Of a stretch of DNA of 64,000 nucleotides, positions 1 to 8,177 are shown one piece after another. Source of the stretch: DATARR01 sp034666985 (GTDB lineage Bacteria > Acidobacteriota > Thermoanaerobaculia > Multivoradales > UBA5704). Under the pieces are notes generated by a model. The model saw only the letters and a list, made by a program, of their open reading frames with translations, did not search any database and was not told where the DNA came from. A program made the translations under genes and the position numbers. The stretch spans positions 186,001 through 250,000 of the forward strand of contig JAXDKS010000043.1 of the NCBI GenBank assembly GCA_034666985.1, written 5' to 3'. The stretch's first letter is position 1. Each line of letters begins with the position of its first letter.

Positions 1-266
1 CCCGCGCCATCGTGAACCGGCCGCGCATCCTCCTCTTCGACGAGGCCACCAGCGCCCTCGACAACCGCACCCAGGAGATCGTCAGCCGCAGCCTCAAGAG
101 TCTGAAGGCGACGCGGATCGTCATCGCCCACCGCCTGAGCACCATCCAGAACGCCGACCGCATCTACGTCGTCGAAGGCGGCCGGGTGGTGGAGGAAGGA
201 ACCTACGAGGACCTCCTCCGCCGCAACGGCCCCTTCGCCCGCCTGGCCGAGAGACAGATCGCCTAG
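1..266 (+). CDS. ABC transporter ATP-binding domain, C-terminal part (5' end outside window)
   Basis: Only the end of the nucleotide-binding domain is visible. It carries a Walker B/D-loop (ILLFDEATSALD) and an H-loop (IVIAHRLSTI), which are diagnostic of an ABC ATPase of the exporter (MsbA/lantibiotic exporter) type; the C-terminal tail EEGTYEDLLRRNGPFARL is also typical of that class. The reading frame is open from base 3. It lies 12 bases upstream of the cyclic-nucleotide-binding gene and next to a RiPP biosynthesis operon, so export of the RiPP (NHLM/lanthipeptide-type exporter) is the likely role, but the substrate is inferred from context only. The transmembrane part, and any C39 peptidase domain that would cleave GG leaders, would lie outside the window. 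Confidence 0.9.
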   Translation, partial: RAIVNRPRILLFDEATSALDNRTQEIVSRSLKSLKATRIVIAHRLSTIQNADRIYVVEGGRVVEEGTYEDLLRRNGPFARLAERQIA

Positions 267-278
267 CAAGGAGCCACC

Positions 279-830
279 ATGAGAAAAGTTCTCTTCCTCT
301 TCGGCCAGCTCAACGACGACGACGTGGAGTGGATGCTCCGCGCCGGCACCAAGCGCTTCGTCCCGGCGGGAGGCGTCCTCATCGAGCAGGGCGTGCCCGT
401 CGACTCCGTCTTCATCCTCCTGGAAGGCCGCCTCGCCGTCTGGCTCCGTTCCCGGCGGGGACCCGAGAGAGAGCTCGCCCGCCTCAATGCCGGCGAGATC
501 GTGGGCGAGATGTCCTTCGTAGATGCCCGGCCGCCATCGGCGACGGTCAAGGCTGTAGAGGACTCGACTGTCTTCGCCCTCTCCAAGGCCGTCCTCAACA
601 CCAAGCTGGCGGCTGACCCGGGCTTCGCGGCCCGCTTTTACCGGGCCTTGGCGATCTACCTCTCCACGACCGTTCGCGAACGGCATCGGGACTTGGGGAC
701 TGGGGTAGCTGTGGGTGACGAGGAGGAGGATGAGGACGACGCTGACGAACTGGACGCCAACGTGCTCGACGGGGTGTATCTGGCGGGGGAGCGGTTTGAC
801 CGGATGGTCAAGCGGGTGCTGGTGACGTGA
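279..830 (+). CDS. cyclic-nucleotide-binding domain protein (no DNA-binding domain)
   Basis: A 183-aa protein with a CRP-type cNMP-binding beta-barrel over about residues 20-125. The phosphate-binding cassette reads GEIVGEMSFVDARPPSATV, with the Gly-Glu and Arg-Pro-Pro-Ser-Ala pattern expected for ligand binding. No helix-turn-helix follows. Instead there is a run of acidic residues (EEEDEDDADELD) and a short basic tail, so this is probably an effector or partner protein rather than a transcription factor. The start is supported by AAGGAG eight bases upstream. It follows the ABC transporter end by 12 bases, and such cNMP-binding proteins are known beside NHLM-type bacteriocin exporters. A class III nucleotide cyclase lies 7.5 kb away across the RiPP operon. 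Confidence 0.85.
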   Translation: MRKVLFLFGQLNDDDVEWMLRAGTKRFVPAGGVLIEQGVPVDSVFILLEGRLAVWLRSRRGPERELARLNAGEIVGEMSFVDARPPSATVKAVEDSTVFALSKAVLNTKLAADPGFAARFYRALAIYLSTTVRERHRDLGTGVAVGDEEEDEDDADELDANVLDGVYLAGERFDRMVKRVLVT

Positions 831-846
831 CAAGCTGGGGGGATCT

Positions 847-1884
847 TTACGCGGTTCGCGGAAGGATCTCCGCGAAGGCTGGGCGCAGCAGGCCTCGAAG
901 CCGAGGCTCCCGGACTCCGTGGCTCGCTGCGCGCTCCGCCAAGAGGCCCGTCAAGCGAGCCCAAAGCTGCGGACTGGATGGCTCGATCTCGTCGAGACTC
1001 CGGAAAAGCATGCGTGCCAAATAGATTTCGTCGGCATTCCTGAGCCCCAGCCGATTGGCCGTCATGTGTAGTTGACTGGAGAGAATTCTCCAGCGCGTGG
1101 CCGCCTCCGCGGAGAGCAGCTCCTGATCAAGGGCGTGCGCCATCGCGACGTCCGCTAGGGACGGGAGATCGAGCGAGAGCTTCCCGATCTCTTCGCTCAC
1201 GAGCGCCAGGAAAGAATTCCGGCGCTGGGTGAAGACTCGGTCGGCAACCTCCTGGATGGGTGGGGCGCCCGCTTCCCAGAATCGTGCCGAGTAGTCGCTC
1301 AGCCTCTTGAGGTCCTCCGGGTCGCGCGCGAACCCGAGAACGTGACTCGCCAAGAGCCGGAGCGCGGTCGTCAGCCACCTGCCGGCGGAACTATCGCCAC
1401 GCTCAGCGAGGAGGCGCAACGCCTTGGCGCTCGACAAGGCGAAGAAATCGAGCGAGTGCGCGAGGAGGCTCGGTCCTCCGTACCGGTCCGTTTCAGGGAG
1501 GAAGGGGTGTTCCTGGAAGGAGTTGTCTGGGTAAATGACGTCCTCCTGCTCGTTGTGATCCTGGTGCAACAGGGAGCGGTTCATGTCGTGGATCGCCTCG
1601 CTCGCCAAGGGGGCGGGCGAAGGATAGCAGCGCAGAAAGTGGGACACCTGCCGTTCCACGGCCTCGCGCAAGGCGTCCTCGCGGCCTAGCCGTGACCGTA
1701 GCCTGAGGCGGACATGCGGCCCTCCCAACAGGTAGCGAACGAAGAAGAAACTCTCAATCCACTCTTCCCGCAGCAACTCCGCTACCGTCGGGAGGACGCA
1801 ATGGATCAACAGTCGATCCCGATCTCCCGTGTGGTAGAAGATATGAAACGAGAGCCACTGCTCGGCGGAAGTCGGGGATGACAT
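847..1884 (-). CDS. SpaB_C / thiopeptide-type RiPP biosynthesis protein (second copy)
   Basis: A 345-aa protein of the lantibiotic dehydratase C-terminal (SpaB_C, PF14028) type. Recognisable features are an N-terminal WLSFHIFYHTGDRDRLL segment, the FFFVRYLLGGPHVRLRLR strand pair near residues 45-65, and a C-terminal TANRLGLRNADEIYLARM segment. In class I lanthipeptide and thiopeptide pathways this domain removes glutamate from glutamylated Ser/Thr to give dehydroamino acids; stand-alone members can do other chemistry such as cycloaddition. It is the last gene of the minus-strand operon, 13 bases after the orphan protein gene and downstream of a strong hairpin. It is a paralogue of the protein at 5669-6781, so the two may divide tasks. 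Which one performs elimination cannot be told from sequence. Confidence 0.8.
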   Translation of the reverse strand: MSSPTSAEQWLSFHIFYHTGDRDRLLIHCVLPTVAELLREEWIESFFFVRYLLGGPHVRLRLRSRLGREDALREAVERQVSHFLRCYPSPAPLASEAIHDMNRSLLHQDHNEQEDVIYPDNSFQEHPFLPETDRYGGPSLLAHSLDFFALSSAKALRLLAERGDSSAGRWLTTALRLLASHVLGFARDPEDLKRLSDYSARFWEAGAPPIQEVADRVFTQRRNSFLALVSEEIGKLSLDLPSLADVAMAHALDQELLSAEAATRWRILSSQLHMTANRLGLRNADEIYLARMLFRSLDEIEPSSPQLWARLTGLLAERAASHGVREPRLRGLLRPAFAEILPRTA

Positions 1885-1897
1885 TGAAACCTGTTGC

Positions 1898-2620
1898 TCA
1901 GGGATAGGGGATCACCATATCTGGTAAAGCGAAGATCCGCTCCTCGAGTTGCTCGATCCGCTCGCAAACGGGGCTGTCCTCCCCGAGGAAGAGTCGGGTT
2001 CGCGCGCGCTGCTCCTCGTCCAGCGGCAGTGAGCCGAGGAACTCCTGAATGTCAGACAACAGGATCGGCCTCCCCGAGCCGAGGACACAGAAGGGGTGGC
2101 AGCTGACGAAGATCTTCTCCAGCGTGTCGATGTATTGCCTAGCCTCGGCCCATGACCTTTCGCGCCGCGCAATCCGCGCGCGCTGAATGATGAAGTCGGT
2201 ACAGTGGATCGCCAGGGGAATCAGAAATTCGTGCAGGCCGATGATCCTGGCGATCTCGCGATGGGCACTGAGGAGGTTCGCCTTGGCCGACTCGAGGTTG
2301 CCCGTCAGGTAGTCTGCGTAGGCCCTCGCAGCGTACTCGAAACGCCACAGCAAGCTCTCGACCGAGGCAAAGCCAAACACCTTCGAGTGTAGACGGCGGT
2401 CGACCGAGCCAAGCAGCTCAAGGCCGACGGCGAGTTCATGCCTCCGAAGCCGGCGCAGGGCATCCGCGATGATCAGCCGTAGCTCGATGTTGTCGGCGTC
2501 GCAGAATTCTGCCATCCAGTGCCGTGCCTCCTCGCCGCAGGCTGTGATGAAATAGAACTCATTCCTAGTCTGGGAGTCGATCTGCTCCGTCAGAGATCGG
2601 TCCAATGGCACTTGTCCCAT
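1898..2620 (-). CDS. orphan helical protein of RiPP operon
   Basis: A 240-aa protein that I do not recognise. It looks almost wholly alpha-helical, with repeat-like amphipathic segments (for example RLIIADALRRLRRHELAVGLELL and SWAEARQYIDTLEKIF), and could be a TPR-like or scaffold fold. It has no signal peptide or membrane segment. Cysteines are scattered (about five) without an obvious metal motif. It sits between the precursor peptide and the second SpaB_C gene on the same strand, after a hairpin at 2645-2674, so it is probably co-expressed at a lower level than the precursor. Plausible roles are leader-binding scaffold, tailoring partner or immunity; none can be chosen from the sequence. 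Confidence 0.7.
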   Translation of the reverse strand: MGQVPLDRSLTEQIDSQTRNEFYFITACGEEARHWMAEFCDADNIELRLIIADALRRLRRHELAVGLELLGSVDRRLHSKVFGFASVESLLWRFEYAARAYADYLTGNLESAKANLLSAHREIARIIGLHEFLIPLAIHCTDFIIQRARIARRERSWAEARQYIDTLEKIFVSCHPFCVLGSGRPILLSDIQEFLGSLPLDEEQRARTRLFLGEDSPVCERIEQLEERIFALPDMVIPYP

Positions 2621-2644
2621 TCCTATAGGTTAATCGCGGATGCT

Positions 2645-2674
2645 TCAACCCGCCTCGGTGTCGAGGCGGGTTGA
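2645..2674 (-). terminator. perfect 13-bp hairpin between precursor and downstream genes (attenuator-like)
   Basis: TCAACCCGCCTCG at 2645-2657, a 4-base loop, and its exact complement at 2662-2674. The hairpin lies 16 bases after the precursor stop codon (minus strand) and before the next gene of the same operon. There is no T-run after it on the transcribed strand. It therefore looks like a partial terminator or an mRNA 3'-end stabiliser that would let the precursor be made in excess over the distal genes. That arrangement is common in lanthipeptide operons; function here is inferred. Confidence 0.7.
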
Positions 2675-2689
2675 GGCAAGATTCAGTAC

Positions 2690-2875
2690 TTAGCCGGTGC
2701 AACTGCTGGTGGTGTTATCGCAAGAACAGCCGTCCCTGGCGATTCCTATTCCTGCTCCGGCTCCGTCAAGTCCGCCCGATGCGGACTCGAGGTCCTCGTC
2801 CGACAAGGGCTCGATTTCGAGGTCCTGGATCTGTGCCGGCTCCTGATCGTTCCGTTCGACCTTCTCTTCGCTCAT
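2690..2875 (-). CDS. RiPP (lanthipeptide-like) precursor peptide
   Basis: A 61-aa peptide. Residues 1-35 form an acidic leader rich in Asp/Glu and ending LEIEPLSDEDLESASGG, a double-Gly leader type widely seen on Lan precursors. The 26-residue core starts LDGAGAGIGIARD and ends GCSCDNTTSSCTG, giving three Cys and six Ser/Thr packed into the last 13 residues, ideal for dehydration and thioether ring formation. The start is decided by AAAGGAG five bases upstream of ATG, embedded in the last codons of the dehydratase gene. The ATG overlaps that gene's TGA (ATGA), implying translational coupling. Cleavage after GG is expected from the exporter peptidase or a separate protease. No other copy of the peptide is seen nearby. 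Confidence 0.88.
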   Translation of the reverse strand: MSEEKVERNDQEPAQIQDLEIEPLSDEDLESASGGLDGAGAGIGIARDGCSCDNTTSSCTG

Positions 2876-5664
2876 ATGTTCTCCTTTCTCTGCCCGACAT
2901 TGGGCGGCGAGGTCTGACTTCGGAGTCGAGGAGGACTTTCTGCAGACTGAAAACCTGCCGAGTCGAGTTGAATCTCAACAGCCAACCTCCTGTTTCGCTC
3001 GCCGAGCGGCAAATCGTCGGGAGCTGGCAGAGCCTCGCTCATCCGGAGCGACGAAGCCGTACGCTCGAGAGCCGAGCGGAAGATCTCGACCAGGAAACAG
3101 GAGGTGAAATCGATGTACTGCGGCTTCTTCTGGGGAGTCGGGCCAGTTCCGGGGATAGGCTCCGCCAGGAAGACGCGCTCGGGAATGCCGCGGTCGAGCC
3201 GCCAGCGATTGATCGCGTCGAAGGCGCGCGCGGGCGACAGCCCGGTCACTCTTGAGCGCAGGCTGGGAGCATCGAAGGTCCAAGTCTTGCGGGCATAGAC
3301 GACGTTCCCGATGGAATGGCGGTCCCCCACCTCGACATCCGAGACATGTTGCGACTCCCGGCGCGGCGCACAGAATCGCGGCTCACCCGGACCGAAGAGG
3401 GTAAGGAATTTTGCCAGACTGGGCAGGAACCGGAAGGCCAGGGCACCCAGGTGGACGGGAAGAATGCGCCGGCCGGATCGATCGACGAGGAAGGGCAGGC
3501 TATCGCGCCCCCGCAGCCGGACTGTGAGGTCGCGCGGAGTGACGAGCCGCTCCGGCTCGACCCAGACGGCTTGTCCGGGCGTCAATAGGACGCGCTGCGT
3601 CTGCGGGGTGTGGGAGTTGACAGTCTGACCCTCGGGCCAGAAGAGGTCGAGCAACTCGGCAGGACCTTCGTCGTCTTCGAAGACGGAGTTGCGCATGAAG
3701 AACGAGGTGAACCGCGCGCGGATCTCAGGGCTCATGACCGCGGTGTAGCGGCTACTCATGCGGCCTGCCCCCTGCGTGAACAAGTTGAGAACCCACTGGC
3801 TCCCGCGTGGGTCCAGAGGCTGCAGGAAGGCGCAGAAATCTCTCGTTGCTGCATAGGGACCCGGCAGGCCGTCGAGGAGGTCGTCGAGAACATCGCGCTG
3901 TAAACGGTTTCCATTCTCCGTGACTTTGATGCAATGCGGTAGAGCCATGCACACTTGGTCGCGAAGGTTACGGAGCTCCTCGAGGACCGGTAGGTTCAGA
4001 GGATTGAAGACGCGAGGCTGAAGAGGATTCTGGGGTCGCGACTCTATATCGTAACGCACAGACTCTTGAAACAGCGGATAGGTGGCTTGGAAGAAGTCGA
4101 GGAAAGCGACCTCGTCCTGATGAGGCCAGCGGTGCGACGCCAAGCCGGCGAGAGAGCATAAGACGTCATGGCGCGAGTTGAACAGGTTGGCAAGTCGCGC
4201 GAGAGGAGTGAGACTGCGATAGGCCTCTGCCGCCAGAGTAGGCGAGAGAGATGCAATCGCGGCCGATGGCAGGGAGGACTCCACGAAGAGGTCTTCATGG
4301 AAGAACCTGTCTTTGTCCTCCACCGCGGCGACCCGGATGTCCATTTCGGCGACGTCCGTCGCGGCCCGCATCATCTCTCGCGTGAGCCGGTTCACCTCGG
4401 CGACGACGCTGGCGGGCTGGGTCGCTTCTGCGTAGCCGTTGAGCAGCGAGACCAGAGCGCACAGCCGATCCGTGACCAATTGCAACTGCGGGTCTGTCGG
4501 CAGAGTGTTGAGATATTCCAGCAAGAGGACCTCCGGCACGAGGTCCGGGCTTTCCCAGGGCCAATCGAAGCAGAGGAAGCCGATCTCCAGTAATTTGTCT
4601 ACCGTGCTCTGGAGGTCGGACGGCGTGCTCGACGGCAGCGCGGCTTGAATCTCGCCGAGCAACTCGCTATACCGGCGCCGCGAGCCCGCTAGATGGTCGA
4701 GCAGCCAGTCGATGAGCGGGCCCTGGAGCCTGACTTTCACCCAGGAGGGCTTTTGATAGCAGAGCTCGGAGCCGGCGGAATCGCGGTCCCAGTACCCCGG
4801 CCGGATGCAGGAGAACTGGCCGGTATGCTGGCGTTCGAGCGTCTCGTTTAACGACACCCGGAGGCCCTCCCGGAAGGGGTGGTACCGCAGGAGGACGTGC
4901 GCGAGCTGGTCGATGAGAAAGCGCTCCAGGCGGACCTTCGAGCGCTCGCTCCAGGTCTCCGGGCTCACCAGTTGGAGCTCAGGGGGCGCAGCGGGCTCCG
5001 CGGTGACTAGGCCGAGGCCGATCCGCGTCAGGCTCGAGAACGGCGACAGCTTGAGCGCCGCGCGGCTGACATAGCGAAGCAGGCTGAGCTCCAGGCGCCG
5101 CACGCGGCGTTCCGATCCTTCCGGGGATCGCTGGTGCAGGCGCGGCAGGTTTTCGACCAGCAGAGCGCTGCTGATGGCGACGCCCCGTAGGAAATGGTGG
5201 TCGTCCAGGAAGTCTACGAGAGCTCTGCGCTCACACTCGCATTGCGCAGCGTACGCGACCTGGAACGCCTCGTCCCAAAGCTCGCGCTGCTCCTCGAAAC
5301 GCATCACTTCTTCGGCCAAGGGGCCGACCACCTCGAGCACATTCGCCCAGTGAGGCTGCTCGCGATACTTGCGCAGGCTCCTGCCGTTGAAGCTGTCGCG
5401 CTTCATTTCCAGGAGGAGACGCCGCTTTGCGAGAGGTGCGGCATGGACGGCAGCGTAGAGCTTCGCGACCAGCTCTTCACGCCCTCGGACGATAGTGGTT
5501 TCGATATCCCGTAGAGTGGCGACCCTCTCACCGAGGTCGCTGGCAAAGGCTGCGACCGCCTCGGCGGGCAGCCCGGCGACGCGGACGATCAGCGGGATGG
5601 CGCCCTCCTCGTCTCGGCCTCGACTTGGCGCTGTCATGGACTTGGTGATACCGTTTTCGCGCAT
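2872..5664 (-). CDS. split lantibiotic dehydratase, glutamylation (LanB N-terminal) protein
   Basis: A 930-aa protein matching the lantibiotic dehydratase N-terminal region (PF04738). The clearest landmark is RAALKLSPFSSLTRIGLG at about residues 201-218. Family members use Glu-tRNA(Glu) to glutamylate Ser/Thr of the precursor. The protein ends without an elimination (SpaB_C) domain, which is supplied as separate genes at 5669-6781 and 847-1884, so this is a split LanB as in thiopeptide and some class I systems. The start at 5664 has a GGTGA four to five bases upstream; an internal ATG at 5637 is possible. It follows the SpaB_C gene by 4 bases and overlaps the precursor start. Confidence 0.85.
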   Translation of the reverse strand: MRENGITKSMTAPSRGRDEEGAIPLIVRVAGLPAEAVAAFASDLGERVATLRDIETTIVRGREELVAKLYAAVHAAPLAKRRLLLEMKRDSFNGRSLRKYREQPHWANVLEVVGPLAEEVMRFEEQRELWDEAFQVAYAAQCECERRALVDFLDDHHFLRGVAISSALLVENLPRLHQRSPEGSERRVRRLELSLLRYVSRAALKLSPFSSLTRIGLGLVTAEPAAPPELQLVSPETWSERSKVRLERFLIDQLAHVLLRYHPFREGLRVSLNETLERQHTGQFSCIRPGYWDRDSAGSELCYQKPSWVKVRLQGPLIDWLLDHLAGSRRRYSELLGEIQAALPSSTPSDLQSTVDKLLEIGFLCFDWPWESPDLVPEVLLLEYLNTLPTDPQLQLVTDRLCALVSLLNGYAEATQPASVVAEVNRLTREMMRAATDVAEMDIRVAAVEDKDRFFHEDLFVESSLPSAAIASLSPTLAAEAYRSLTPLARLANLFNSRHDVLCSLAGLASHRWPHQDEVAFLDFFQATYPLFQESVRYDIESRPQNPLQPRVFNPLNLPVLEELRNLRDQVCMALPHCIKVTENGNRLQRDVLDDLLDGLPGPYAATRDFCAFLQPLDPRGSQWVLNLFTQGAGRMSSRYTAVMSPEIRARFTSFFMRNSVFEDDEGPAELLDLFWPEGQTVNSHTPQTQRVLLTPGQAVWVEPERLVTPRDLTVRLRGRDSLPFLVDRSGRRILPVHLGALAFRFLPSLAKFLTLFGPGEPRFCAPRRESQHVSDVEVGDRHSIGNVVYARKTWTFDAPSLRSRVTGLSPARAFDAINRWRLDRGIPERVFLAEPIPGTGPTPQKKPQYIDFTSCFLVEIFRSALERTASSLRMSEALPAPDDLPLGERNRRLAVEIQLDSAGFQSAESPPRLRSQTSPPNVGQRKENI

Positions 5665-5668
5665 TCGA

Positions 5669-6781
5669 TCACCAGATGGGCCTGAGCCGTATGGGGCGTC
5701 GACGCATCTCCTCGTCGGCGGTAAGGACCAGCAACAGGTGACACAGGAAAGCCTCGTTGAGCTGGTCGACCCCGATCTGGTTTGCGAGGCCGTGAAAGAC
5801 CTTGAAGAAAACAGGAAAGATCGGCAGCTGGGCGAAAGGGTCCAGTTGAAGGGAGAGGCCGCTGCAGAGCGGGGTGACGTACTTGGCGAGATCTCTGAGG
5901 GCGGTGCGCCAGACCGCTAGGTCGTCGCTCCAGACGTGAGCCTCGGCAGAACGGATGAGCTCGTGCGCTACCTTCGTTGGTTCGTCTTGCCCATCGACGA
6001 GTTGCGCAGCCTCGCGCTCGAAGCGGGCCAGAACTTTCCTCATGACGCTCGCCCCGTCCGGCGTCACATCGAGCCCGTTCGCCGAAAAAGCAGCCCGTCT
6101 ACGAAGATAACGTAGTAACCCGTCTCGATGGTACAGCAGGAAGAGGACCTTCTCGAGAGAGTTCAGGGGCAGGGCGGAAAGGCCGGCGATCAGACACTGG
6201 AGGAACAACGATCTCTGGAAAGAATACGGACAGCGTCCGTCGTTGTCTGTCCTCAGCCGGCCGATCAGGATTTCCGTTTCATAACCCAGACAGCGAGTGA
6301 GCAGCGCAACGTAGCGATCGTCGCAGGTCAGCGGTTGGTAACCGAGCGACAGTGGGCTACGGCAATACCGTGTCCAGAGGAACGAACGGTCGGGATAGTC
6401 GAGTGTCGCCTCGTCTTCGACGTCGATGGGCGGGGCGTAGCTCGTGCGCCGCGGCTGCGGGCCGGGAGCTGACGGCCCCAGGCAGGAAAGATATTGCCGT
6501 TGGGCGGAATCGAGAAGCTCGCGCAAGAGTGCGCCCTGAGACTCGGGCGCATGCATGCGAATCTTGAGATGCTCGCCGCACCGGGCATATCTCATCACCC
6601 AGAGATAGGTGACCCTCTCCGGGTCGTTCTTGCGCCACGCCTCCCGGAAGGGGGCTACGAGGCGATGGATCACTTCGCAGAGACGGCCGGAGCAGTAAAC
6701 GTTGGCAGAGAGGAGAGGGTCCGGAAACGGCGCATCGACGGTTGCGCTCCAGGTCTCCATTGAAACGACACTCTGGGTCAC
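5669..6781 (-). CDS. SpaB_C / thiopeptide-type RiPP biosynthesis protein (first copy)
   Basis: A 370-aa stand-alone lantibiotic dehydratase C-terminal-type protein. YLWVMRYARCGEHLKIRMH near residues 60-78 and FHGLANQIGVDQLNEAFLC near the C terminus are the conserved blocks of PF14028-like proteins. It is expected to catalyse glutamate elimination after the LanB protein encoded 4 bases downstream. I chose the GTG start at 6781 because CTGGAG lies five bases upstream, inside the end of the cyclase gene, with only 2 bases between the genes; an in-frame ATG at 6760 is an alternative. It is divergent from the second copy at 847-1884, with little identity beyond the family blocks. Confidence 0.8.
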   Translation of the reverse strand: MTQSVVSMETWSATVDAPFPDPLLSANVYCSGRLCEVIHRLVAPFREAWRKNDPERVTYLWVMRYARCGEHLKIRMHAPESQGALLRELLDSAQRQYLSCLGPSAPGPQPRRTSYAPPIDVEDEATLDYPDRSFLWTRYCRSPLSLGYQPLTCDDRYVALLTRCLGYETEILIGRLRTDNDGRCPYSFQRSLFLQCLIAGLSALPLNSLEKVLFLLYHRDGLLRYLRRRAAFSANGLDVTPDGASVMRKVLARFEREAAQLVDGQDEPTKVAHELIRSAEAHVWSDDLAVWRTALRDLAKYVTPLCSGLSLQLDPFAQLPIFPVFFKVFHGLANQIGVDQLNEAFLCHLLLVLTADEEMRRRPIRLRPIW

Positions 6782-6783
6782 GG

Positions 6784-8043
6784 TTACTCCAGGGTGAGGA
6801 CGCAGGGTAGTGAAGGGTGGCCGGAAAGGCGCAGGAAGCCATAGCCGATGCCAGCCGCTCCCCGGAAAAAGGAAGGATTACTGCCCTCGGCGCCGGGTCC
6901 GAACCAGTGACCAGGGGCACGGGCGGCGACCCGCGCAGCCATCTCCTGGGCTCTCTGCAAGAGATCCTCCCTGCCGAGTCGGCGGGAGGCCTGCAGAAGA
7001 GTCTCGACCCGGCCCATATTGCCACAGCACAGGAAATCGAAATCGGCCTCGGCGGCGCTGTGGGTGGTCTCGAGCGCCAGCAGGAGTTCGTCCTGAATGG
7101 ACCGAGGGCCATCAGGGGCAGGAGAGTCCAGGAGGTGGAGGATCTCAAGCCGGCTCAAGGCGATCCCTGGGGCTCCACTACACCAAGCGGTGAGATTGGG
7201 CTTTTCGGCGGTACCGCGCCAATTCCGCTGTTCGGGGCAGTAATGGAGACGTTCGTACTCCAGGCCTTCGAAAGCAGCCTGTCGAAAGTCGTCTCGCCCG
7301 CAGCGGACCGCGAGCCGTGCCAGGGCATAGGCGATGCCGGAAGCTCCATGGGCAAAGCCGGCGGTCGGCGGGCGGCCGTTGAACGGCCAAGCGCGCGGGT
7401 CTCCATTCCGGGAGAGCCGCCGACGCAGAAGATGCTCTCCGCAAGCGACGGCTCGCGCGAGGGGTTGCACCCGGTCGCGCCATGGCGCGAGGGCCTCGCG
7501 ATCCAGCAGAAGGAGGCCGAGCAGCGCCCCGGCGCTGCCATACATCAGCTCATGTGTATCGTCAGCGGCGATGCGCTCGGGAGTGAGGAGGGTTGCGACC
7601 CCGCAAGCCTCCTCGAGCAAGACGGGCTCGGCGAGCCATCCGCTGAGGCGGACCAAGCTATAGATCAGCGCTCCGAGGCCGATGACGCCACCTAACCTGA
7701 GTTGCAGGTTTGTGGCCGTGGCGGAATCTGCGACGAGAGCGGCGAGACGGCGGCGTACGGGCGTGAGGGCGGAGATCGCTACTGTCCGATACTCGTCTTC
7801 CTCGAGAACATGGCCCAGCGCTGCGAGGAACAGGATGATGCCGGAGGAGCCGGCGTAGAGGTGGGGGCCCAGAGGCTGCGGTTTCTGCTCAATTTCCGCA
7901 GCAGGGGAGGATGGGGCGGGTTTCAGCCATACGGGTGTACCGTCGACAGTTCGTCGAGCCGATTTCCGAAGATGCTCACCGATCGCCTTTGCCGCAGCGA
8001 TCCAGTCTACGGGCTGAGCGAGAGAAAAAAAGCCAAACTCCAT
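6784..8043 (-). CDS. stand-alone lanthionine cyclase, LanM-C-terminal-like with CCG zinc motif
   Basis: A 419-aa LanC-like protein. Gly-rich repeats of the alpha/alpha toroid are visible (LYAGSSGIILFLAALG, MYGSAGALLGLLLL, FAHGASGIAYALARLA, WCSGAPGIALSRL, LCCGNMGRVETLL, FFRGAAGIGYGFLRL). The expected catalytic His is H232 and the zinc ligands are C288 and C339. The third ligand, normally His in LanC (Cys-His-Gly), is C340, giving the CCG motif of the promiscuous, ProcM-type LanM cyclases. The N-terminal lead-in and the C-terminal LPCVLTLE also resemble LanM cyclase domains more than free-standing LanC. It should close thioether rings on the precursor encoded downstream. It is first gene of the minus operon. 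Confidence 0.85.
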   Translation of the reverse strand: MEFGFFSLAQPVDWIAAAKAIGEHLRKSARRTVDGTPVWLKPAPSSPAAEIEQKPQPLGPHLYAGSSGIILFLAALGHVLEEDEYRTVAISALTPVRRRLAALVADSATATNLQLRLGGVIGLGALIYSLVRLSGWLAEPVLLEEACGVATLLTPERIAADDTHELMYGSAGALLGLLLLDREALAPWRDRVQPLARAVACGEHLLRRRLSRNGDPRAWPFNGRPPTAGFAHGASGIAYALARLAVRCGRDDFRQAAFEGLEYERLHYCPEQRNWRGTAEKPNLTAWCSGAPGIALSRLEILHLLDSPAPDGPRSIQDELLLALETTHSAAEADFDFLCCGNMGRVETLLQASRRLGREDLLQRAQEMAARVAARAPGHWFGPGAEGSNPSFFRGAAGIGYGFLRLSGHPSLPCVLTLE

Positions 8044-8153
8044 AACCTACGGCCCTTACTTCACAAGAAAACCTCTAGGGGGTACAAAGAGCAGTCCTCG
8101 AAGCCAACGACACTTGCTCGCGGGACCTCCTTGGATGAGGGGTCCACTCAGGA

Positions 8154-8177
8154 CTATCTGAACTATAGAACAGATAG
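8154..8177. promoter_or_regulatory. inverted repeat in divergent promoter region (candidate operator)
   Basis: CTATCTG at 8154-8160 and its exact complement CAGATAG at 8171-8177 are separated by ten bases centred on TATA. The dyad lies in the 234-base AT-richer gap (8044-8277) between the start of the RiPP operon (minus) and the cyclase/AAA gene (plus). It could be a regulator binding site controlling either or both. No confident -35/-10 pair was identified. Confidence 0.35.

Noticed and set aside
847..8043. Thiopeptide biosynthesis cluster
   Set aside because: SpaB_C proteins are shared with thiopeptide systems, but there is no YcaO/azoline machinery, and a cyclase for thioether rings is present.
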